Of a DNA stretch of 64,000 nucleotides, positions 36,459 through 45,670 are shown one piece after another. The stretch lies in contig NZ_CH672414.1 in NCBI RefSeq assembly GCF_000152785.1, positions 1,481,154 through 1,545,153 of the forward strand, in the 5' to 3' direction. Each line of letters starts with the position of its first letter. The first letter of the stretch is position 1. The translations under genes were made by a program, and so were the position numbers. This DNA comes from Yoonia vestfoldensis SKA53. Lineage in GTDB: Bacteria > Pseudomonadota > Alphaproteobacteria > Rhodobacterales > Rhodobacteraceae. The notes beneath the pieces are model-generated. The model searched no databases and was not told the origin of the DNA. It was given only the letters and a program-made list of their open reading frames with translations.

Positions 36459-37664
36459 ATGAAACTAAATATGTTGATACCTGTAAAAGATCCTTTCTTA
36501 ACAGACGTGGAAAACCTAGATGAGAGTTTGCAAGCTGCAGCTGCGTCTTTCCGAAAGCTGCTGGATTTTGATATTTCTTATATATCCCGCTTTGATAATA
36601 ATCATCAGGTTATAGTGGCGGTTGAGTATTCCGATTCTGGCGCTGATATTCCTATTAATAAAGGAAGTGTAGGCAATCTTGAGCAAACTTATTGCAAACG
36701 CGTTGCTGACAACAAACTACCAAGGTTTGTTCGCAATGCAAAAGAAGAACCTCTTGTTGCAGATATCCCAGACATAGCGAAACTTTCTATTGGAACATTA
36801 ATCAGTGTTCCAATCACTCTGCGCGACGGAACATTATACGGTTCGATTTGTGGTTTCTCTAGAACAATTAGGAATGACATCTCAGAGCGTGACGTTAGAT
36901 TTGTTGAGCTCTTGGCAGAATTTGCTTCACGCGTTCTGGAAAGCAGCATTACCAAGTCAACTAATTTACGCAAACGTCATGATTTTATCATGAAAATCAT
37001 CAGTGACCGATCGTTTCAGAATGTATATCAGTCAATTGTTGATTTAACCACTGGCAAGAATGTCGGACTCGAGGCCCTTACGCGTTTCGAAGACGTGTTA
37101 TTCGTGTCACCTGACAGTGTTTTCCGCGAAGCGGAACGTTGTGGACTTAAGTCCGAGCTTGAAATCGCTGTGCTTCATGAGCCAATTAAGCGCACGCACG
37201 AAATGTCTGGTGATTGTTATGTCTCAATAAATGTCTCACCAGTAACTGTAGCGACAAAGGCTTTCAAAGATCTGGTTGCGACAGCTGCTACTGATCATCT
37301 TGTCATAGAGCTCAATGAGGCTGACACCGTAGATAGCTACTTTGCACTAAACGATCATCTTAATAGAATCCGTGAGCTAGGTATTTCTTTGGCTATTGAT
37401 GATGTTGGTTCAGGCTATGCCAATTTTCGCCATATTCTGGAACTGTCACCAGAAATTTTGAAGCTTGACATTAGTCTAATTCGTGACATCGATACAAATC
37501 GTAAAAAACAAGCGCTTGCAGCAGCCATTACTGCCTATGCTGATGAATTCGGTTCGAAGATAATCGCCGAGGGTGTCGAGACCGAAGCAGAATTACAAAT
37601 TCTGCGAAAACTCGGCATTAGCCTAATCCAAGGTTATCTTTTGTCAAAACCAGCTCCTTGGTGA
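36459..37664 (+). CDS. GAF-EAL cyclic-di-GMP phosphodiesterase
   Basis: 401 residues, cytosolic. An N-terminal GAF domain (about 20-165) is followed by an EAL domain with GLEALTRF (EAL 205-207), the metal/catalytic motifs VIELNEAD, AIDDVGSGYANF, LKLDISLIR and AEGVETEAE, and QGYLLSKPAPW at the end. All key residues appear present, so it should hydrolyse c-di-GMP. It opposes the cyclase at 34680. The last codons abut a trkH fragment, so the very C-terminus may be a junction. Confidence 0.88.
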   Translation: MKLNMLIPVKDPFLTDVENLDESLQAAAASFRKLLDFDISYISRFDNNHQVIVAVEYSDSGADIPINKGSVGNLEQTYCKRVADNKLPRFVRNAKEEPLVADIPDIAKLSIGTLISVPITLRDGTLYGSICGFSRTIRNDISERDVRFVELLAEFASRVLESSITKSTNLRKRHDFIMKIISDRSFQNVYQSIVDLTTGKNVGLEALTRFEDVLFVSPDSVFREAERCGLKSELEIAVLHEPIKRTHEMSGDCYVSINVSPVTVATKAFKDLVATAATDHLVIELNEADTVDSYFALNDHLNRIRELGISLAIDDVGSGYANFRHILELSPEILKLDISLIRDIDTNRKKQALAAAITAYADEFGSKIIAEGVETEAELQILRKLGISLIQGYLLSKPAPW

Positions 37665-38104
37665 CTGCGCTCGTCGTCATCATAATCGTGGGTCTCATCG
37701 GCGGCTGCACCGCGTCGATAGGGTGTTCGATCAAGATCTTTCGCTGGTTGCCGCTTGCAGAGGCGATCAAGGCACAACTAAAGATCATTAGCTCGCCCCA
37801 TGCAGTTGTTAATGCAAAGCTTGGCGGACAAAAGTTCAGCGATGACGTCATGTCTTCGGTCATTGCATTTTTTACTTTGTTTATCTTGTCCTTCGGCCTG
37901 TTGACTATCGCGTTGGGGCAAACCAGTCTGTCGCTCAAAACATCCATCACAGCTACGTGGACCCCGATTGCAAATGTCGGCCCTGCATTCGCCCCAGAAA
38001 TTGGCCCGACCGGTGCATTCGATGCCTTCCCGACACCGGCAAAATGGTTGCTAACATTTGGCATGCTCTTGGGCTGCCTTGAGATTTTATTAGTTTTTGT
38101 GTGA
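37658..38104 (+). pseudogene. trkH C-terminal fragment (potassium uptake)
   Basis: 148 codons matching only the last third of TrkH: GGCTASIGCSIKIFRW, then HAVVNAKLGGQKFSDDV, TATWTPIANVGPAFAPEIGP and AKWLLTFGMLLGCLEILLVF. The first two thirds, including three of the four selectivity-filter repeats, are missing, and the final residues after LLVFV are also cut. This is a relic left by recombination between the EAL gene and the integrase. Confidence 0.8.
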
Positions 38105-38287
38105 CTGACACCCAAATTTTGACGCTCGTAGGCAAAGATGGCGATGCGCGAAACAGTGATACCATAATTTTAGCTATTCTAGCACCACGATGATGCACCC
38201 AGCCAAATCTGCAAATAAGCCCAGACTTTCAGGCTGACAACACCAACACAAAACCGTAGTGTGCGATAACGCTGGAGGTACAGTACG

Positions 38288-39532
38288 ATGGTCGCACTCA
38301 AACCTGATACGCACGTGCTGCTGGACGGCGCTGTTAAGGCCTACAAGCGCGGCAACAGCAGGCTCTGGCAGGCGACGTTCAAGATCGACCAGCACTGGGT
38401 GCGCATCAGCACTGGCAAGCAGGATCTTGAAGAAGCCAAGATAGCGGCGCGTGACGAGTACTTGGAGTACAGGTTTCGTTCAAAACACGATTTGCCCGTT
38501 GTGACCAAACGCTTTGAAGATGTGGCGCGGCTGGCCATTGTGGATATGCAGCGGCAACTGGATGCGGGCGCAGGGCGCAAGGTGTTCAAGGATTACATCA
38601 CAGCGCTGCACCGCTATTTCATCCCGTTCTTTGGCAAGACCTTCATCACCAGCATCGACCACGACAGGATTCAGGCGTTTAATGCGTGGCGGGTCACGGT
38701 GATTGGCCATGAACCAAAAGCAAGTACGCTGAACACGCACAACTCGGCCATGAACAGGGTCTATGCCGAAGCAGTGTCGCGCGGCTTTGTCATGCAGGCC
38801 AAGGTGCCGATCTTGGCCAACAATGGTGAGGGCGCACAGCGCAGGCCAGACTTTAGTTTGGCCGATTATCGCACCATGATCCGCAAACTGCCCTATTGGA
38901 TTGAACAGGGCAAAGGCGGCAAGTCACGCGATATGCGCGAGCTGCTGCGCGACTATGTGCTGATCGTTGCCAACACCGGCATGCGGCCTGGAACAGAGGA
39001 TCAAAACCTGCGCTGGAAACATGTGACTGTGTTCACAGAAAATCAGTTGGACTATGTGGAATTCTACCTCGCTGGCAAAACCAAGCCTCGTGAAGCCATC
39101 GGTCGGTCGGGCACCATCGACTATCTGCGGCGCATCCACGCTCGAACAGACGCCATCAAGCACATACCCTTTGAAATAATGCTCAAGCAGAAGTTGGACC
39201 TGCCAGTGTTCTGTCTGCCTGACGGATCAGTCACTGAGCACCTGCGTCAGACCTTCAAAGCATTTTTGACTGCATCTGACTTGTTGACCTGCCCCAAAAC
39301 CGGCGAGAACCGCGTGCTGTACAGTCTGCGGCACACCTATGCCACGTTCGCGCTCGTAAATGATGGAATGGAAATCCACGCACTAGCCAAGCAGATGGGC
39401 ACATCCATCGGCATGATCGAACAGCACTACAGCCACCTCACACCGCGTATGAAGAAGGACATGTTCACAGGGCGGCGGTTTGTGCCAGAAAGCGAATATC
39501 GTGCGCTGGGTCAGGTGGACGGCGATGAATGA
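38288..39532 (+). CDS. Tyrosine recombinase (phage-type integrase)
   Basis: 414 residues. The core-binding domain lies around residues 60-190. The catalytic set is Arg in NTGMRPGTE, Arg-His in YSLRHTYATF and nucleophile Tyr in EQHYSHLTP. ATG 38288 has GGAGGT upstream. It is the best candidate for the enzyme that inserted the island at tRNA-Phe, but it lies 11 kb from the left att and 23 kb from the right one. Confidence 0.9.
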   Translation: MVALKPDTHVLLDGAVKAYKRGNSRLWQATFKIDQHWVRISTGKQDLEEAKIAARDEYLEYRFRSKHDLPVVTKRFEDVARLAIVDMQRQLDAGAGRKVFKDYITALHRYFIPFFGKTFITSIDHDRIQAFNAWRVTVIGHEPKASTLNTHNSAMNRVYAEAVSRGFVMQAKVPILANNGEGAQRRPDFSLADYRTMIRKLPYWIEQGKGGKSRDMRELLRDYVLIVANTGMRPGTEDQNLRWKHVTVFTENQLDYVEFYLAGKTKPREAIGRSGTIDYLRRIHARTDAIKHIPFEIMLKQKLDLPVFCLPDGSVTEHLRQTFKAFLTASDLLTCPKTGENRVLYSLRHTYATFALVNDGMEIHALAKQMGTSIGMIEQHYSHLTPRMKKDMFTGRRFVPESEYRALGQVDGDE

Positions 39533-39788
39533 TGATGGTGTGGCACAAGGCTAATCAATGTCGTCGACTGGTCTTCGTGAGTGTAGTGTAGGGCAAACCA
39601 AACAACGAACGCGGAGGGCGCGAAGCGGTCATTCGCAGCGGTCAGCGATAAAGCCTCATATGCGGGACTGTGCGGTCTTTCAGCCACCGGCTCTCAGTGT
39701 CCGTTTAGCTTTGTCTGGGCACTGGATTTTGCCGTGTTCTTGAAGAAACATCCTCCTAGGTACATCATGAGTGATGAGGAACGAAGCA

Positions 39789-40361
39789 ATGGATCAGGAA
39801 AAATTTGCGAAGGTCGAAATCACCAATGCAGACGAACTCTGGGAGTGGTTTGCCAAAAATCATGCTCAAGACGAAAGTATCTGGTTGGTAACTTGGAAGG
39901 CCGTAAATAGGGATAAATACACGACCCGCGACCAAGTACTCGATGCTCTCATTGCTTACGGCTGGATCGACGGACGGCGTCTTAAACTTGATGATGACCG
40001 CACAATGCAGCTTCTCTCGAAACGAAAACAACAGGCGTGGGCTGCGTCCTATCAAATAAGAGCTCGCAAGCTCATCGAAGATGGTCGAATGACTGAACAC
40101 GGGCTTGCTGCAATCGAAGAAGCCAAGGCTTCGGGGAAATGGGACGAGATGGCGCACGTCGACGCGCTTCAAGAGCCTGAGGATCTGATTACCGAGATCA
40201 GGGCATGGCGTGCGAATGAATGGTGGAGCACCGCCGCGCAATCTTATAAGCGCAACGTATTACGTTGGATTGCAGGTGCCAAGAAACCCGAGACGCGTGC
40301 CAAGCGTGTTACGATCGTTGCGGAACATGCTGGGCGGGGTGAGAAAGTACCACAGTACTAG
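39789..40361 (+). CDS. YdeI/OmpD-associated family protein
   Basis: 190 residues: NADELWEWFAKNHAQDESIW, LIAYGWIDGRRLKLDDDRTM, then ARKLIEDGRMTEHGLAAIEE, matching the YdeI/OmpD-associated (bacteriocin protection) family. Cytosolic, function uncertain. ATG 39789 chosen; ATG 39774 is in frame. It stands alone between the two recombinases. Confidence 0.8.
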   Translation: MDQEKFAKVEITNADELWEWFAKNHAQDESIWLVTWKAVNRDKYTTRDQVLDALIAYGWIDGRRLKLDDDRTMQLLSKRKQQAWAASYQIRARKLIEDGRMTEHGLAAIEEAKASGKWDEMAHVDALQEPEDLITEIRAWRANEWWSTAAQSYKRNVLRWIAGAKKPETRAKRVTIVAEHAGRGEKVPQY

Positions 40362-40486
40362 TCGTTCAAAAAATGCATCGCTTTTCGACAACCAGACATT
40401 CTCTTCAATGTGACCAAAGTGCAAGGTGAGCTCGAAGAAGACATTCGCCGCGCGGTCCTTGCGGATCCGCTATGACCTAATTGCGA

Positions 40487-41053
40487 TTAAAGCAGTTCAA
40501 CAGCCTGACTGAGCTGATCAGAATTTACGTCGATGTATCGTTGCGTTGTCGAAATGTGCGCATGCCCCGCGAGTGCTGCGAGTAACCGCACCCCTACCCC
40601 TTTGTTGGCCAAGCGTGTGATATAGGTCCTGCGACCACTGTGACTGCTGGCATCTTTGAGCCCACAAGCTTTGTAGATGTCCAAGAACAGCTGGCACATT
40701 GTGTTTGCGCTGAAATGCCCGCCCTTCTGGCTCGCAAACAGCGCCTGCTGCGGGTCCATCAGTTTGATCGTGTCCCCATAGTCCACGAGCGCGCGCCGCA
40801 AGCGCTGGTTCAAATACACCGTCCGTGTTTGCCCACCCTTGCTTTGTGCTGCTGACAGGATGAACTGTTCGCGCACGGCGCCCGTTTCATCAAATACGTT
40901 GCCCACAGTCAGCGCTGCGATTTCCTTAGCGCGCAGACCTGCATAGAAGCTGACCATGATGATTGTCCTGTCGCGAACCGGATGACGCCTGCTGCCTGTA
41001 TAGTGTAATACTCGGCGCAGCTGCGCTTCGTTTAATGTCTGTGCTTGCCGCAT
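40487..41053 (-). CDS. Small tyrosine recombinase (catalytic domain only)
   Basis: 188 residues, about 100 shorter than XerC/D and lacking the N-terminal core-binding domain. Catalytic residues are present: Arg in GLRAKEIA, HSGRR, GHAH and Tyr in TQRYIDV. Catalytic-domain-only forms occur on plasmids and in integrative elements (for example resolvase-like roles). Convergent with the YdeI gene. Confidence 0.85.
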   Translation of the reverse strand: MRQAQTLNEAQLRRVLHYTGSRRHPVRDRTIIMVSFYAGLRAKEIAALTVGNVFDETGAVREQFILSAAQSKGGQTRTVYLNQRLRRALVDYGDTIKLMDPQQALFASQKGGHFSANTMCQLFLDIYKACGLKDASSHSGRRTYITRLANKGVGVRLLAALAGHAHISTTQRYIDVNSDQLSQAVELL

Positions 41054-41415
41054 CCAAAATCCCCCAAAACCTAATGCTTTTCTTGCTTTGACTATAAAGT
41101 CTGAGGTTTCGGTTCGTCGACCGATTTCCAGCCAGTGTCTTTCTCCATTCTTTTCAATTGGTTAAGCAATAATCTCATAGAATATGTATTACGTGAGGTT
41201 TTCAGCTGTGTCGCGCAGCGCAGGATAAACTGTACGGTCATTGCAGCTTTAATAGCTGCAACCGCACGCATGACAAAAATACACGATGATACCTGCATAA
41301 TCTGTGAGAAAGTCGATAATTCCCTATCCTTTCGGACGGGTCTTTATGTTTACAGATTGAGTATTGTAGATTTAACACATACTAGCCAGTCAACACTGAC
41401 AATAAGAGGTTTTAA
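41054..41415. other. Intergenic region upstream of the H-NS-like gene
   Basis: 362 bp, AT-rich, between the divergent small recombinase and the H-NS-like gene. I see no convincing gene. It should carry the promoters of both, and AT-rich DNA of this kind is the usual H-NS target. Confidence 0.4.
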
Positions 41416-41748
41416 ATGTCTGACTTTAATCTGGACAGCATGTCGCTCGCTGAACTCAAGCAAATGCATAAAGAAATCACCAAAGCAATTTCGACATTTG
41501 ATGATCGGCACAAAGCTGAAGCCCGCGCCCAAGTTGAAGCGTTGGCAAAAGAATTCGGCTTTTCCCTTGCTGAGCTGATTGGCAAAAATAAAAAATCAAG
41601 CCGCACGTACATTGCCCCAAAATATCAGCACCCTGAGAATTCAAGCCTCACGTGGTCTGGTCGCGGGCGCAAGCCACAGTGGTTTCATGAAGCACTGGCA
41701 TCAGGCAAGACACCTGAAGATTTGGCTGTTGCTGGAGCAGCAAACTAA
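41416..41748 (+). CDS. H-NS family nucleoid protein
   Basis: 110 residues. The N-terminal oligomerisation helix (SLAELKQMHKEITKAISTFD) and C-terminal AT-hook-like DNA-binding loop TWSGRGRKPQWF are the H-NS/HvrA signature. Such proteins silence horizontally acquired AT-rich DNA; carried on an island, it may temper its own expression or the host's. Preceded by AATAAGAGG. Confidence 0.88.
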   Translation: MSDFNLDSMSLAELKQMHKEITKAISTFDDRHKAEARAQVEALAKEFGFSLAELIGKNKKSSRTYIAPKYQHPENSSLTWSGRGRKPQWFHEALASGKTPEDLAVAGAAN

Positions 41749-41786
41749 AATTGTTTTGGCCACATGCCTATAAACAGCACCGATAT

Positions 41787-41969
41787 TCATATCAAATCGG
41801 TCGGCTCTACCGGGTTGGTCGATGCGCTCATTGTACCTTTAGAAGCATGATAGACTGGCGCGGAATCGAGCAATATCCGCGCTTGTTCTGTCAATCCATA
41901 CCTTTCAACATATTCCAATAACGCAGCTTCCAGTAGAATGATTAGCTGTTCTTGCTGGCCCACGCTCAT
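41787..41969 (-). CDS. Small hypothetical protein (60 aa)
   Basis: MSVGQQEQLIILLEAALLEY at the start, then helical GLTEQARILLDSA. Upstream GGAGGGAAGCC on the minus strand supports translation from ATG 41969. No family recognised. Confidence 0.5.
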   Translation of the reverse strand: MSVGQQEQLIILLEAALLEYVERYGLTEQARILLDSAPVYHASKGTMSASTNPVEPTDLI

Positions 41970-42124
41970 GGCTTCCCTCCAATAACTTACTTCACATTGT
42001 GCCCAGGTGATTAAGATAGTGTTAACAGGAGAGAAACACTGAAGGGGTTATTGATAAAACAGGCTTGCGACGGAAATATAGAACTACTGTGATTAGCAGA
42101 TGCTTTGTTGGGGCAATTAATGGA

Positions 42125-42709
42125 ATGAAGATGATAAACCGCCGTATCGCCTCTGTCCTATTTTCCGCAGCACTGCTGGGTGGGGTTCTTGCGCCCGCTT
42201 TGGCAGAGCAGCCCATTGAAGGTCGTGCGATGATCGAGGATTTCACAATGCAGCCAGAAACGCGGTGGCGCTTTTTTACCGATCAAGTGATGGGCGGCAT
42301 CTCAACTGGAAGCGTCGCATTTGCGCAAGAAAATGGACAGACATTTGCCCGCATGACTGGCCGGGTCAGCACAGCCAACAATGGCGGGTTTATCCAGATG
42401 CGACTGGATCTCACCACCCCGCCCCCTGACAGTGCAACAGGCGTTCGTATCGTTGTGCGCGGCAACAGCCAGGACTATTTCGTCCATCTGCGCACCGCTG
42501 GAACCTTGCTGCCGTGGCAGTATTATCAGGCAAAATTTAGCGTCACAGAAACCTGGAGTGAAGTGCGCTTGCCATTGGCTGCCTTCACAGCGTCTGGTGC
42601 GTTTTTGCGCGGTGTGCCACGCGTGAGTAGTCTGGCATCACTGGCTGTTGTTGCATACGGTCGCGACCACGATGCTTTGATCGACGTTCAACAAATAGAG
42701 TTTTACTGA
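42125..42709 (+). CDS. CIA30-family exported protein
   Basis: About 194 residues. A signal peptide (RIASVLFSAALLGGVLAPALA) is followed by a CIA30/NDUFAF1-like beta domain: EDFTMQPETRWRFFTDQVMG, NGGFIQMRLDL and SQDYFVHLRTAG. In bacteria the family is secreted and of unknown role; the link with complex I assembly applies to the eukaryotic relatives. Confidence 0.8.
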   Translation: MKMINRRIASVLFSAALLGGVLAPALAEQPIEGRAMIEDFTMQPETRWRFFTDQVMGGISTGSVAFAQENGQTFARMTGRVSTANNGGFIQMRLDLTTPPPDSATGVRIVVRGNSQDYFVHLRTAGTLLPWQYYQAKFSVTETWSEVRLPLAAFTASGAFLRGVPRVSSLASLAVVAYGRDHDALIDVQQIEFY

Positions 42710-42821
42710 CCAGTGCTTAACTAAAAGCGGTGATAGCCGCCGGTGTTGAATTTAGACTGTGACGACGACCAATTCCATTTAGCGTCAGTCATGCGTTACT
42801 GCTGACTTTTGAGTTTCCCCC

Positions 42822-42858
42822 AAAAAAACTCCCCCTGCCCATAACAACAGAGGGAGTT
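42822..42858 (-). terminator. Rho-independent terminator for the DUF6641-DUF3768 unit
   Basis: On the minus strand, AACTCCCTCTG pairs with CAGGGGGAGTT (10 of 11 pairs) and is followed by a run of T residues. It lies about 150 bp past the stop at 43004. Confidence 0.75.
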
Positions 42859-43003
42859 AGCATTTACCATCCGAATGCTCTGGGGGCTGTAGGCATCCTC
42901 AGGTAACATCATGCTAGTTACGAGGTCTATGTGCTCCAAATGAGGATAAGATAATGATCATTCTCTTTCGACGTATTCGCAGCCGTGCAGGCAACCTTAG
43001 CCT

Positions 43004-43330
43004 TTAATATTCCTCGGCAAGCATAATGGTCAGCACTCGCGCTGTGATAGCTGTATCGGTGGGATCGGGCGAATGCATTGAGAAGTCCAGATCGTAGTAG
43101 CTGAACTGCCAGAACACATCGGTACCAGCACGGGTGATCTTGCCGAAGTCATGCTCCGCATATGGGTCGTTGTCTGCTGTGAATGCGTCAAATGATTGCA
43201 CAGCGGCCAAGATTTCCGCTGTGACAACTTCGCCAAGTGACTGAATGCCCTGTGTGACGACCACACGACAATCCATGAAGCTTTGCCGTGCTAGATCATT
43301 AAGTGCTGCTATTTTCGCCGCGTCATCCAT
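43004..43330 (-). CDS. DUF3768 family protein
   Basis: 108 residues with the DUF3768 features FDAFTADNDPYAEHDFG and RVLTIMLAEEY at the very C-terminus. Common on alphaproteobacterial plasmids and islands; function unknown. ATG 43330 overlaps the previous gene by 8 bp, indicating coupling. Confidence 0.8.
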   Translation of the reverse strand: MDDAAKIAALNDLARQSFMDCRVVVTQGIQSLGEVVTAEILAAVQSFDAFTADNDPYAEHDFGKITRAGTDVFWQFSYYDLDFSMHSPDPTDTAITARVLTIMLAEEY

Positions 43331-43781
43331 CGGCGTTGGCTCGTGCAGCACCTGGCTTGACCGTTGGTTGCCGCAATGCTGTCTTGGCCAATACCGCATC
43401 CAACTCACCTGCAGCAGCTGCTGAGGTCAATGCCTCTAGAACTACTGTCACGTCCTTGAGCGCGTTCACGAACAAAGCATTGTTTTTCCCGTCTGCTGCG
43501 ATCACACGCGCCCCGTAACGGCATTGCACATACCAACCGCCATCTTGAGCAAAGAACCACGGCTTCACACGTCGCTGTGTTTTAACCAAGACACGTTCGC
43601 CCTGATCGTTGATCATCCATTTGCTGCGCAGCTTGATGTGGTCTTTCCCCTCTAAAGCAGCTGCTAAGACCAAAGCCTGCTCCTCAAGTGCAGCAATAAC
43701 CTTGTCACGACGCGCAATCACTGGATCACGTAGTATGCTCTTTGACACTGTTTTGAATGTCAATTTTGCCAGATGCGTCAT
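43323..43781 (-). CDS. DUF6641-like protein
   Basis: 152 residues, basic. The N-terminal LAKLTFKTVSKSILRDPVIA and central VKTQRRVKPWFFAQDGGWYV are features I associate with DUF6641 proteins of plasmids and phages. It is followed directly by DUF3768, a common pair. Assignment from memory. Confidence 0.65.
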   Translation of the reverse strand: MTHLAKLTFKTVSKSILRDPVIARRDKVIAALEEQALVLAAALEGKDHIKLRSKWMINDQGERVLVKTQRRVKPWFFAQDGGWYVQCRYGARVIAADGKNNALFVNALKDVTVVLEALTSAAAAGELDAVLAKTALRQPTVKPGAARANADG

Positions 43782-44242
43782 AGTATAAGTACTCCCTTGT
43801 TATACACCTATAACGCGAACATAAAGTCAGCGATTGAAGTGGACGACCGGAAAGACGGGATCATCTGGCAGAAAGATTTGATCAGCCAAAGGCACGGTGT
43901 AAACCGAAGCAACGCTCACAAAAAAAGCGTCTAACGGTATAACCCGCTGACGCTGTGTTGTGGCGCATCGCCCATGTATAAATACTTAGCCCTTATGATA
44001 ACTCTTATCTCACTTGATGCTGTGTCTTGCATTCGACGTTGTTTAACAACTTGAGCACCTCTTAACTTAATATACTGTTTTTATGTATTTTTCGTCTTTC
44101 AATTGATGTTTTTCATCTGTTGTCTTTGACTTGATGTTGTTTGAACATTTGCTCGTGAACAAGGATGTGCCAAGAAATTCATCTACGACACCATCCTGTT
44201 TGAGTTATCTGATATGTTGCAGTGCGCAGGGGCCTAGCCACG
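43782..44242. other. Gene-free stretch before the HUH protein gene
   Basis: 461 bp, T-rich on the plus strand between 44060 and 44150, with repeated TTGATGTTGTTT/TTGATGTTTTTC-like words. I see no supported gene; a 61-codon plus-strand frame at 44131 is not convincing. It lies downstream of the 47.7-44.2 kb operon. Confidence 0.35.
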
Positions 44243-44860
44243 CTACGCTACGAGGTTTCCGTCGTCTGCCGCATACGCTGCCTGTTGTGCCTGTAATTCT
44301 TCATATGCTTGCCTAAGCCAGATTGGGCTGGCTGCCCTTTCAATGCGCTGTCGCTGAGCGTCATGTTCGTATTTAGCCATTTCAGCAAAAGTCGTGCGCT
44401 CCCAGCTGATCTCGTCCAACCAGGTGGCGCTGCCCATGCGCCAGTATTCGCGCGTGCAATAATCCACCGCGTCGCATCTGCTGATCACCGGTGTGATCCA
44501 GTTTTTGGCCAAAGGCGCTGCTTGCACGTGATGCTGTGCCCAGATCGCGTTGAGCGCCATGCAGGCCTGCTCCGGATCTGCGATAGGCGATTGCAACAAA
44601 AAGTGGATGTGGAAGTTTTCTGTGTCTGATCCTTCATGCGCAAAGCACCAACGCGGCACACGCACACCCTGTCGCTCAGCCGCGTGGCCAAAGAACACAC
44701 GGTCCACTTTATTCCAGTATGAGCACAGCAATTTATGCGCTGTGGTTCTGCCGATGCTCCTGCCGTTTACAAACTTGAGCGTGCCAAATACGTCCCACTG
44801 TTGCTCCAGCAGATTGGCCATCAAAGTTGTGCGTTCCTGTCTGCGCTGCGCGAATGTCAT
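44243..44860 (-). CDS. HUH-endonuclease-like replication initiator (Rep)
   Basis: 205 residues. Three motifs in order resemble rolling-circle Rep proteins: DVFGTLKF (about 23-30), the HUH pair in FHIHFLLQ (His84, His86), and DYCTREYW with candidate catalytic Tyr134/Tyr139. It would nick DNA at an origin. ATG 44860 follows AGGAGGA. It is the last gene of a six-gene operon that also has a clamp-loader-like ATPase. A relaxase role is the alternative. Confidence 0.65.
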   Translation of the reverse strand: MTFAQRRQERTTLMANLLEQQWDVFGTLKFVNGRSIGRTTAHKLLCSYWNKVDRVFFGHAAERQGVRVPRWCFAHEGSDTENFHIHFLLQSPIADPEQACMALNAIWAQHHVQAAPLAKNWITPVISRCDAVDYCTREYWRMGSATWLDEISWERTTFAEMAKYEHDAQRQRIERAASPIWLRQAYEELQAQQAAYAADDGNLVA

Positions 44861-44932
44861 GCACGATCCTCCTCGTGTATTTATCAACGAGAACGAAGAT
44901 GCTTGGTATTTTTGAATTGTCGTCTAGAGTTT

Positions 44933-45670
44933 TCAACTCACACTTTTGGAATTCTGACTGCAAACAAAGTCATAATAACGCATCAGCCTAATCCGATCTA
45001 TTGAACACATGTCTAAGTATTTCTGCGCACAGGTAGTTTTGGCTTTGACAGTTTTCACAGTAGAATTATCCGCAAGCATACCTTGAAACTGTGTGCGTTC
45101 GGCTGTTTTGATGCTTTTTAATAGCTTGTGCAAAACTTGAGCTGAGCCATATTTTGCGACCAAACTCTCATGAAGTGTCAAACGGATTGTTGCGTCCGCT
45201 GTCAGTAAGCCGAAGTGCGTTGGAAACCCTTCAATCATCATAAGCGTCGTCAGCTTGTTGAATTGCTTATGGTCCTCTTCAAATCTCACATGACTGTCAT
45301 CATATTCGGCGCTAATCGCCTCACTCTGTGGCTCCGAGTCCAAGGACTTAATCAAAGCTTTCTTGAGATCAAACCCATCTGAAAAACGCAGAAACCAAAA
45401 CAGGAGCGCATCTTGCGATGTCATGTTCCAAAACGGTTCAGATCGTTTTAATTGCCGCAAAAAGAAATTGAGTACTTTTACACCTAAGGTTTTTTGCATA
45501 TGTTCATCTTCAGGACGGTGCCTTAGATAGTTCTCGATCAACATCATTTCTGGGTTAACCCAAAGACGATGCACGCCGCATTCCGTTAAGATGCCATGCA
45601 ATGCATCGATTTCTGAGGGCGCACTTGGGCAACCAGCTTTTTCTAATGGTGCAATTATGTGATCCTTCAT
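44933..45670 (-). CDS. Hypothetical protein (245 aa) in replication operon
   Basis: Helical protein, no recognised domain; contains LWVNPEMMLIENYLRHRPED and a Lys-rich C-terminus (TVKTVKAKTTCAQKYLD). It overlaps the 99-residue gene by 4 bp, so it is translated together with it. Confidence 0.75.
   Translation of the reverse strand: MKDHIIAPLEKAGCPSAPSEIDALHGILTECGVHRLWVNPEMMLIENYLRHRPEDEHMQKTLGVKVLNFFLRQLKRSEPFWNMTSQDALLFWFLRFSDGFDLKKALIKSLDSEPQSEAISAEYDDSHVRFEEDHKQFNKLTTLMMIEGFPTHFGLLTADATIRLTLHESLVAKYGSAQVLHKLLKSIKTAERTQFQGMLADNSTVKTVKAKTTCAQKYLDMCSIDRIRLMRYYDFVCSQNSKSVS

Noticed and set aside
44131-44316. 61-codon plus frame
   Set aside because: Overlaps the end of the HUH gene antisense and lies in T-rich non-coding sequence.
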